Assembly (NCBI GenBank): GCA_049965455.1
Contig: JBMFWH010000071.1
Coordinates: 1-5,620 of the forward strand
Length of the DNA: 5,620 bases
Reading direction: 5' to 3'
DNA from: JAVRLB01 sp049965455
GTDB taxonomy: Archaea > Thermoplasmatota > Thermoplasmata > Thermoplasmatales > ARK-15
Shown one piece after another: positions 1 through 4,200 of this stretch (its first letter is position 1; each line of letters begins with the position of its first letter). The notes below the pieces were generated by a model that was not told the DNA's origin, did no database searches, and worked only from the letters and a program-made list of their open reading frames with translations. The translations under genes were made by a program, and so were the position numbers.

Positions 1-81
1 AAAGATAAGGTCAGTGAACTGCAAAGAATGCTATACGACATGGCCAAAGCAGATCCAAGCAACCGCCATAAAGCCATGTAG
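1..81 (+). pseudogene. Truncated group II intron reverse transcriptase/maturase, N-terminal remnant
   Basis: The frame open from base 1 reads 26 residues to TAG at 79-81. It contains KVSELQRMLYDMAKADP, which matches the N-terminal segment just before the RT0/RT1 region of group II intron-encoded proteins (typically KVxELQRKLYxxAK). In intact proteins this is followed by a stretch like RFYALYDKIYR and several hundred residues of RT, maturase (X) and sometimes endonuclease domains. Here the frame ends six residues later with NRHKAM, and domain V starts 15 nt downstream. N-terminal coding sequence is thus joined almost directly to the 3' end of domain IV, which points to an internal deletion of the ORF. 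The family assignment comes from recalled motif similarity and the adjoining intron RNA. The true start codon lies upstream of the window. Confidence 0.7.
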
Positions 82-95
82 AGAAAGCAGTCGGT

Positions 96-164
96 GAGCC
101 GGATGCGGGAAACCCGCAAGTCCGGTTCGACGAGGGGGTTCTGGGTAATGCCAGAACTCTACTC
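96..164 (+). ncRNA. Group II intron domains V and VI
   Basis: Domain V (96-128) starts GAGCCGGAT and ends GTCCGGTTC, giving a 9-bp lower helix with the conserved AGC triad paired as A-U, G-U and C-G. Above it a two-nucleotide AA bulge is followed by a 5-bp GC-rich stem closed by AAA. The common form is a GAAA tetraloop, so this loop is one base short or can be drawn as 4 bp plus a 5-nt loop. A three-nucleotide linker, GAC (129-131), joins domain VI (132-164). Its stem pairs 132-144 with 151-164 and leaves only A161 unpaired, three base pairs above the base. That is the expected branch-point adenosine for lariat formation. The pairing was worked out by hand. The preserved helices, triad and bulge indicate a recently functional catalytic core. 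Confidence 0.85.
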
Positions 165-170
165 TATGGT

Positions 171-209
171 ATATATGGTTATTGCAATATATGGTTATTG
201 CAATATATG
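171..209 (+). repeat. 16-bp tandem repeat beside the intron 3' end
   Basis: The unit ATATATGGTTATTGCA occurs at 171-186 and identically at 187-202, with a third partial unit (ATATATG) at 203-209, about 2.4 copies. It starts 3 bp after the predicted intron 3' splice site, so it lies in the 3' exon or target DNA. Each unit contains the near-palindromic TTGCAATATAT segment. Function is unknown; slippage duplication and tandem protein-binding sites are both possible. Confidence 0.85.
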
Positions 210-436
210 ACTATATAATTCTCTTCTCGTGGTTTATAAATCAAAAATGGCCACAACAGTCAAAGTTGATTTTCCAACATCTTTGTGTTTAATTATTTTT
301 TCCGCAAAAATGATTATTTGGAAATCTACAAATAAAAATATTTTTCAATATGACTTTCTTTTTTTATTGCGGAAATACCATATATTCACTTTATCAATAT
401 CTTAGAATTGATGCTATCCTAAAATACTAACTACAA
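210..436. other. AT-rich spacer with a long-range inverted repeat, no convincing gene
   Basis: This spacer separates the intron and its flanking repeat from the 3' end of eS17. TTTCCGCAA at 299-307 is repeated in inverted orientation as TTGCGGAAA at 367-375, with 59 nt between. The interval includes a self-complementary AAAAATATTTTT. Oligo-T stretches on the - strand (complement of about 331-340) could end eS17 transcription, but no compact terminator is visible. A TATA-like TTTATAAA at 233-240 (+) lies only 10 bp before the ATG of a 52-codon ORF (247-405). That is too close for a normal archaeal promoter, and the translation is low-complexity. No tRNA or rRNA was recognised. Confidence 0.5.
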
Positions 437-673
437 TTAAAAGTTCTCGATATTGTCTATATTAATTTCCCGTTCTGGTTTTTTAGTGTGCTTTACTATC
501 CAGTATCTTGTAGCATATCCTGCAACTAAGTTTCTAATTCTTTTAGTTGGTACATTTGTATAAAGATTAACTTTCTGTTTGTTGTTTTCAAAATCTCCAT
601 TAAATTCCTCTGGATATTTTTCTAACAGCTCTTTCGCAACATTTTTTATTATTAGAGGTCTAATACTTCCCAT
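437..673 (-). CDS. rps17e: 30S ribosomal protein eS17 (S17e)
   Basis: This 78-residue protein is the archaeal/eukaryotic small-subunit protein eS17, which binds 16S rRNA in the 30S head region. The N-terminus MGSIRP is typical. Residues 27-32 read DFENNK, matching the conserved DF..NK segment. Residues 41-56 (VPTKRIRNLVAGYATR) fit the family signature of (S/T)K(R/K)xRNxxAG(Y/F)xTx type. It is shorter than eukaryotic eS17 because it lacks their C-terminal extension, as is usual in archaea. Residues 57-78 form a charged tail (KHTKKPEREINIDNIENF) that is not strongly conserved as far as I can tell. The ATG is supported by GTGAT five nucleotides upstream and a TATA box a further 26 nt out. It appears monocistronic within this window, with no other ribosomal gene adjacent. 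Confidence 0.93.
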   Translation of the reverse strand: MGSIRPLIIKNVAKELLEKYPEEFNGDFENNKQKVNLYTNVPTKRIRNLVAGYATRYWIVKHTKKPEREINIDNIENF

Positions 674-678
674 ATTAT

Positions 679-716
679 ATCACAGTGTAGAGAGGTAAGG
701 GCTTCTTGTTTATATA
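679..716 (-). promoter_or_regulatory. Promoter and Shine-Dalgarno of eS17
   Basis: Read on the - strand, TATATAAA (716-709) is an archaeal TATA box preceded by an A-rich BRE-like CAAAAAA. Transcription starting about 25 nt after the box centre would begin near 687 and give a leader of about 14 nt. GTGAT (683-679), five nucleotides before the ATG, can pair with the 3' end of archaeal 16S rRNA. So this is a short-leader message with a ribosome-binding site, unlike the leaderless operon at 1147. Confidence 0.6.
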
Positions 717-734
717 TTTTTTGAATCTTGACGC

Positions 735-818
735 TGTCAATTTCTCGTTGATAATTGCAATCTGTCGTAGATCAATATTGACTTTAAAAGTATTAAATTT
801 GATATTATTCAAAAATTT
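735..818. repeat. Dispersed direct repeat, copy 1 (upstream of eS17)
   Basis: Bases 744-818 align without gaps to 5412-5486 with 64 of 75 identical. A weaker match (TGTCA) extends the left edge to about 735. Both copies have the same orientation. This copy's left edge lies 62 bp before the eS17 ATG (673), just outside its TATA/BRE. Both copies are open in one - frame, but substitutions there are mostly radical. The + frame has more conservative changes but the same internal TAG in both copies. A current coding role is therefore unlikely. It may be a mobile-element fragment, a duplicated upstream region, or a regulatory element. Confidence 0.8.
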
Positions 819-832
819 GTTGAGGGCTCATA

Positions 833-1111
833 TTAATAATTATTGGAAGTTTTCAACGGCGAATTGACAACCTCGAATCTTCCTAATTCATTGCTTTTTG
901 AAGTATATCCATCTTTTTGAAAATTCTTACTTCATAATCTTGACCAGTTACGAATCTTCATCCGCCAAGTATTTGCATCAATATCTCTTTTATGTTTTAA
1001 GTCTGCGGAAATTAGAGCTACAAGCAATGGCAGCTCTATTCAATGAAACGATATCTCTTTATCTATAGCTTCAGGAGAGAGCAAAAACAGAATTTTGAAA
1101 AATATATTTCG
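833..1111 (-). pseudogene. Possible decayed coding sequence, unknown family
   Basis: One - frame from about 1111 down to TAA at 835-833 covers 92 codons with only two internal stops, both TGA (1042-1040 and 934-932). In DNA this AT-rich several more would be expected by chance. The segments read like protein: IELPLLVALISADLKHKRD, then DANTWRMKIRNWSRL, then SKNFQKDGYTSKSNELGRF. Both TGA codons could derive from CGA (Arg) by one transition, which would restore a continuous frame. I do not recognise the family; a transposase relic is one guess, given the mobile DNA nearby. There is no evident start or promoter, and the + strand operon promoter sits at its 5' edge, so it is not expressed as an intact gene. 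It may be chance. Confidence 0.3.
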
Positions 1112-1124
1112 AAAGATTTTTAAA
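1110..1124 (+). promoter_or_regulatory. Archaeal BRE/TATA promoter of the CoA-transferase/ACAD operon
   Basis: CGAAAGA (1110-1116) fits a purine-rich BRE and is followed directly by TTTTTAAA (1117-1124), a TATA box. Its centre is about 26 bp upstream of the ATG at 1147, so the predicted transcription start falls on or within a few bases of the start codon. No Shine-Dalgarno is present before that ATG. Together these indicate a leaderless transcript, and they fix the start of the first gene. Confidence 0.75.
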
Positions 1125-1146
1125 CACTTCAAATATTATTATAGAT

Positions 1147-2169
1147 ATGAGATATGGATTTGTTCTAGAAAACGGAATAGGAAAACTTGCTGGTTGGCAT
1201 GATCCTGATTATATGAGGGAATGGTTTCGAGATAATAAATCCAGAGATTATACAAACAAGTGTATGCCTTTGCCTGAGGCAGTTAGAAAATTTGTAAAAG
1301 ATCAGAATTATATTGTTTTTGGAGGCTTTGGCCATGTGCGTACACCTATGGCAGCAATATATGAAATAATCAGACAGAAAAAAAGAAATCTGACCATGGG
1401 TGCAAAGACGGCTGTGCACGATGTTGATATCCTAGTAGCTGCAGGAGTTGTAGATAAAATAGAAGCCACATATACATTTGGCCATGAATTGAGAGGGTTA
1501 TCTTCTGCGTCTAGGAGAGCAGTAGAGAATGGTACTGTAAAAGTGATTGCTGAATGGAGTAATGGTGGGTTCGGATTACGATTGAAAGCTGCTGCCATGG
1601 GACTGCCGTTTTTACCGAGTAGAGGCGCTTTGGGTAGCGATACTTTAAAATACAGTTCTTCGAAGGTAGTAAAAGATCCGTTTAGCTACAAACCGATATC
1701 TTTGATTCCTGCGTGCTATCCTGATGTAGCATTTATTCATGTGAACAGATCAGATATTTATGGAAACTCCCAGATTGACGGAATTACAGTTCAAGACATA
1801 GATCTTGCAAGAGCTACTAAAAGATTGATCATTACGACAGAAAAGATAGTTAGCAATGACCAAATACGTATGCACCCGGAGCGAACTGCAATACCCTATT
1901 TTCTAGTTGATGCCGTGATAAAAATACCATACGGTGCCCACCCTACAAATATGCCGTTTTTATATTATTCTGATGAGGAGATTATGGCAGAGTGGTTAAA
2001 AGTATCAAAAACAACTTCAGGAGCTGATAATTATCTTAAGAAATATGTTTACAATGTTGATAATTTTAAAGAATATTTAGAATTAGTTGGTGGAGTTTCA
2101 AAGATGAAAAAACTGAAAAAAATAGAAAAATTAGAACTTTTACCAGATCTCAAATGGCTGGGGGCTTGA
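1147..2169 (+). CDS. Family I CoA-transferase, alpha subunit (glutaconate CoA-transferase subunit A type)
   Basis: This 340-residue protein pairs with the next gene to form a family I CoA-transferase, which moves CoA between an acyl-CoA donor and a carboxylate through a glutamyl-CoA thioester on the beta subunit. It matches glutaconate CoA-transferase A (GctA) along its length. FGGFGHVRTPMAAIYEIIRQ (58-77) is the glycine-rich CoA-binding start. MGLPFLPSRG (151-160), PDVAFIHVNR (192-201), TTEKIVSNDQIR (230-241) and PYGAHPTNMP (261-270) correspond to GctA blocks. Compared with Acidaminococcus GctA there is an N-terminal extension of about 35 residues (GWHDPDYMREW). The promoter geometry supports the upstream ATG, and I recall similar extensions in 330-340 residue bacterial homologues. 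It is likely cytoplasmic. The substrate is unresolved: glutaconate, another dicarboxylate or a branched acid are possible, so gctA is not assigned. Confidence 0.88.
   Translation: MRYGFVLENGIGKLAGWHDPDYMREWFRDNKSRDYTNKCMPLPEAVRKFVKDQNYIVFGGFGHVRTPMAAIYEIIRQKKRNLTMGAKTAVHDVDILVAAGVVDKIEATYTFGHELRGLSSASRRAVENGTVKVIAEWSNGGFGLRLKAAAMGLPFLPSRGALGSDTLKYSSSKVVKDPFSYKPISLIPACYPDVAFIHVNRSDIYGNSQIDGITVQDIDLARATKRLIITTEKIVSNDQIRMHPERTAIPYFLVDAVIKIPYGAHPTNMPFLYYSDEEIMAEWLKVSKTTSGADNYLKKYVYNVDNFKEYLELVGGVSKMKKLKKIEKLELLPDLKWLGA
2160..2164 (+). promoter_or_regulatory. Candidate ribosome-binding site choosing the beta-subunit start
   Basis: GGGGG lies at the very end of the alpha-subunit gene and 10 nt before the ATG at 2175. 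It can pair with CCUCC of the 16S 3' end with one G-U wobble. The earlier in-frame ATG (2154) has no such motif, so 2175 is preferred, though only moderately. Confidence 0.4.
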
Positions 2170-2174
2170 AAAAA

Positions 2175-2939
2175 ATGAGCTATACCTCTGTAGAGATGAT
2201 GACCGTAGCTGCAGCGAGGGTTTTAGAAGATAAGAAAACAGTATTTGTAGGGACTGGATTGCCGTTATTATCCGCAATGTTGGCAAAACGTCTGCATGCT
2301 CCGAATCTTACATTAATATTTGAATCTGGTTCGATCGGCAGTTTGGTTCCAAGAGTTCCATTATCTGTTGGCGATTCTCTATCTTTTTACAGAGCATTGT
2401 TATTATCAGGAATGGATTATGTAATGTCCGTAGCTCAGGGCGGTTTTGTAGATTATGGTTTTATTGGAGGCGCTCAAATAGATTCATATGGAAATTTAAA
2501 CACTACCGTAATAGGATCATGGTATAAGCCAATGGTTAGATTACCTGGAAGTGGTGGGAATAATGACGTTGCATCATTTTGCTGGAAAACTATCATTATC
2601 ATGAAGCAGGACAAAAGCAAGTTTGTAAAAAAGCTGGATTTCATGACCTCTCCAGGATATATAGATAGTAAAGGTAGAGAACCTAAAGGATTACCGAAAG
2701 ACACTGGTCCCTTCAGGTTAATTACACAATTAGGAGTATATGATTTTAATCCTATAACAAAGAAAATTAGGTTGATAGAAACATATCCTGGCGTAAACTT
2801 ACAAGATATACAGAATAACAGCAGTTTTGAAATAGAGGTTTCAGAAACAGTAAAAGTTTCCGATGCCCCAAGCGGCAATGAACTGAAAATTATGAGAGAG
2901 CTTGATCCATTAGGCGTGGTAATATCTTTTAAAAAGTGA
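2175..2939 (+). CDS. Family I CoA-transferase, beta subunit (glutaconate CoA-transferase subunit B type)
   Basis: This 254-residue subunit carries the catalytic residue of the CoA-transferase. TLIFESGSIGS aligns with the IIVESG motif of GctB, whose Glu54 forms the glutamyl-CoA intermediate; here it is Glu50. Further GctB blocks are VGTGLPLLSAMLAKR (about 25-39), FIGGAQIDSYGN (about 96-107), LPGSGGNNDVAS (about 123-134), DFMTSPGYID, and LDPLGVVIS near the C-terminus. Length is close to GctB (266 residues). The retained Glu argues for true CoA transfer rather than an IpdAB-type ring-opening hydrolase, which as I recall lacks this beta-subunit Glu. The gene starts 5 nt after the alpha stop, so the subunits are translationally linked. 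An in-frame ATG at 2154 would add seven residues and overlap alpha; it was rejected for lack of a ribosome-binding site and because family homology begins after it. Substrate is unknown. Confidence 0.88.
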   Translation: MSYTSVEMMTVAAARVLEDKKTVFVGTGLPLLSAMLAKRLHAPNLTLIFESGSIGSLVPRVPLSVGDSLSFYRALLLSGMDYVMSVAQGGFVDYGFIGGAQIDSYGNLNTTVIGSWYKPMVRLPGSGGNNDVASFCWKTIIIMKQDKSKFVKKLDFMTSPGYIDSKGREPKGLPKDTGPFRLITQLGVYDFNPITKKIRLIETYPGVNLQDIQNNSSFEIEVSETVKVSDAPSGNELKIMRELDPLGVVISFKK

Positions 2940-2940
2940 T
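2936..2940 (+). promoter_or_regulatory. GTGAT ribosome-binding site overlapping the beta-subunit stop
   Basis: GTGAT contains the TGA stop of the beta subunit (2937-2939) and sits four nucleotides before ATG 2945. It matches the GGTGAT-type archaeal Shine-Dalgarno and resembles the sites before eS17 (GTGAT) and the - strand ACAD (GGTGA). It explains why GTG at 2936 is better read as part of the ribosome-binding site than as a start codon. Confidence 0.55.
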
Positions 2941-2944
2941 TTAT

Positions 2945-4066
2945 ATGATTGAATTAAAAGAAGAACAGAAAATATTGATAAACACAATAGAGGAATTTGC
3001 AAGGAAGAAAATAGAGCCGATAGCCAAAAAGATAGATGAGGATGATGAGATACCTCCTGCACTTTACAGAGATCTCAGAGATCTAGGTTTGATGGGAATA
3101 TTGATTCCACAGAAATATGGCGGCTCAGAGCTGGATATGCTCACATATTCATATATTCTAGAGATTGTAGGGCGATATTCAGGTGGTTTAGCTCTTAGCT
3201 TAGAAGCCCAAAATAGCCTTGGACTATCCCATTTGTATACTTACGGAAATGAGAAGCAGAAAGAGAGGTATGTGTCAGAAGTGATAGCTTCAGCGAACCC
3301 AATTTCTTGGGCTCTAACAGAACCTCAGTCAGGAAGTGATGCAAAAAATCTCCAGACTAAAGCAGTAAAAAAAGCAGATAAATATGTAATAACAGGATCC
3401 AAGATATTTATTACTCATGGAGTGCATTCAGACTACATTGTGTTATTTGCTAAGGCTGAAAAAGGCATCTCTGCATTTATAGTAGACGGACATTCTAAAG
3501 GAATTGAAAGAAATGCAATAAAGAATAAATTAGGAGTTAGGGGTACAGAGACTGCAGAGATATTTTTAAACGATGTGGAAGTTCCAGAAGAAAACCTGTT
3601 AGGCAAAGAAGGGGAAGGATACAAGCAGGCAATGAACATCTTAGATGGTGGGCGTATAGCTATAGGTGCTATGGGCGTTGGTCTGGCACAGGGCGCATTT
3701 AACCTTGTAGTCTCATACATGAAAGAAAGATCTGCTTTCGGTTCAAGATTAGAAAATTTTGAGGGCTTGCAATTCAGGCTTGCAGAGCTAGGAACCGAGC
3801 TAGAGGCAGCTAGATTAATGGTTCAGCAATCAGCGCTCTTGAAAGATCAGGGTAAAACGTTCAAGAAACAGGCCTCTATGGCAAAATATTTTTCGAGCCA
3901 GATCGCGATGAAGATCTCAAACTTTGCAATTCAGGTACATGGTGGGTATGGCTATTTTAGGGACTTTGGTATAGACAGATATCTTCGTGACTCTAAACTA
4001 CTTGAGATAGGTGAGGGTACCAACGAAGTGCAGAGGTTGATCATATTCAGGGAACTCATGCGATAA
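2945..4066 (+). CDS. Acyl-CoA dehydrogenase with intact catalytic Glu (short/medium or branched-chain type)
   Basis: This 373-residue FAD flavoenzyme oxidises an acyl-CoA to the trans-2-enoyl-CoA, passing electrons to electron-transfer flavoprotein. It has the full ACAD fold length: N-terminal helical domain (about 1-115), beta domain (about 116-225) and C-terminal helical domain (about 226-373). ALTEPQSGSDA (123-133) is family signature 1, binding FAD and substrate. R262 with F265-G266 (RSAFG) is the usual FAD-contacting motif. QVHGGYGYFRD onward (330-349) is signature 2. IGEGTNEVQRLII (355-367) holds the catalytic base Glu357, equivalent to Glu376 of medium-chain ACAD. ATG 2945 was chosen over GTG 2936 because GTGAT lies four nucleotides before it. 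As last gene of the CoA-transferase operon it probably acts on the CoA ester that enzyme makes. No residue clearly identifies glutaryl-CoA dehydrogenase, so chain specificity is open. Confidence 0.93.
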   Translation: MIELKEEQKILINTIEEFARKKIEPIAKKIDEDDEIPPALYRDLRDLGLMGILIPQKYGGSELDMLTYSYILEIVGRYSGGLALSLEAQNSLGLSHLYTYGNEKQKERYVSEVIASANPISWALTEPQSGSDAKNLQTKAVKKADKYVITGSKIFITHGVHSDYIVLFAKAEKGISAFIVDGHSKGIERNAIKNKLGVRGTETAEIFLNDVEVPEENLLGKEGEGYKQAMNILDGGRIAIGAMGVGLAQGAFNLVVSYMKERSAFGSRLENFEGLQFRLAELGTELEAARLMVQQSALLKDQGKTFKKQASMAKYFSSQIAMKISNFAIQVHGGYGYFRDFGIDRYLRDSKLLEIGEGTNEVQRLIIFRELMR

Positions 4067-4200
4067 AATATTAAAAACACTTCATCTTTTAAGAACAACA
4101 GCATGTTTTAAGCATCTGAACATAACTGCTCTGCGTAACTCTATCCTATGAAGAGTGAATCTCGCTTAGACAGTCCGTGAATGAAGTATCATGAATTTGG
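4067..4200. other. Convergent intergenic region with T-rich candidate termination tracts
   Basis: This 134-bp gap separates two ACAD genes that end facing each other. On the + strand TCTTTT ends at 4090, about 20 nt after the upstream stop. On the - strand the complement of 4062-4077 reads TGTTTTTAATATTTTA, which could stop transcripts of the second ACAD. Archaeal termination often needs only oligo-T, so these are candidates, but neither is strong and no hairpin was found. No RNA gene was recognised in 4091-4200. Confidence 0.3.

Larger units (their letters stand above)
1..167 (+). mobile_element. 3' end of a group II intron (5' part outside the window)
   Basis: Three elements occur in the order expected for a group II intron: a fragment of the intron-encoded reverse transcriptase (1-81), a domain V hairpin (96-128), and a domain VI hairpin with an unpaired A (132-164). 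The predicted 3' splice site follows TAT at 165-167, a purine-pyrimidine (AT) end six nucleotides after the bulged A, close to the usual 7-8 nt geometry. The segment is visibly more GC-rich than the AT-rich DNA after it, as expected for a mobile element. The protein fragment stops only 15 nt before domain V, so this copy appears to have lost nearly all of its reverse transcriptase. It could still splice or move if a maturase is supplied in trans. Domains I-III and the 5' splice site are not in the window, so completeness cannot be judged. Group II introns are known but uncommon in archaea. Confidence 0.85.

Noticed and set aside
299..375. TTTCCGCAA / TTGCGGAAA as an eS17 terminator stem
   Set aside because: The arms are 59 nt apart with an AT-rich loop, so it is a poor terminator. 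It was kept only as a note in the spacer entry.
247..405. 52-codon + ORF starting MATTVKVDF, briefly suggestive of a ribbon-helix-helix antitoxin N-terminus
   Set aside because: Only about eight residues resemble such antitoxins. The rest is Phe/Ile/Lys-rich low complexity, and the TATA-like box is only 10 bp before the ATG.
1165..1598. Two - strand ORFs of 84 and 96 codons inside the CoA-transferase alpha gene
   Set aside because: They are antisense shadows of a strongly conserved gene, with low-complexity Cys/Ser/Phe/Ile-rich translations and no promoter or ribosome-binding site.
2154..2174. Upstream ATG for the CoA-transferase beta subunit
   Set aside because: It lacks a ribosome-binding site, overlaps the alpha gene by 16 bp, and adds seven residues before the region of family similarity. 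It remains possible.
2474..2878. 134-codon - strand ORF inside the beta-subunit gene
   Set aside because: It is antisense to conserved GctB-type blocks, and its translation resembles no family I know.
2936..2944. GTG start for the operon ACAD
   Set aside because: The GTG lies within the GTGAT ribosome-binding site serving ATG 2945, and ACAD similarity needs none of the three extra residues.
3433..3720. 95-codon - strand ORF inside the operon ACAD
   Set aside because: It is the antisense frame of the ACAD middle and C-terminal domains, with a Pro/Ser-rich composition typical of shadow frames.
4140..4195. Possible C/D box small RNA (ATGAAGA and GTGAATGA in the convergent spacer)
   Set aside because: The C-like box has a mismatch and no CTGA D box follows at a suitable distance.
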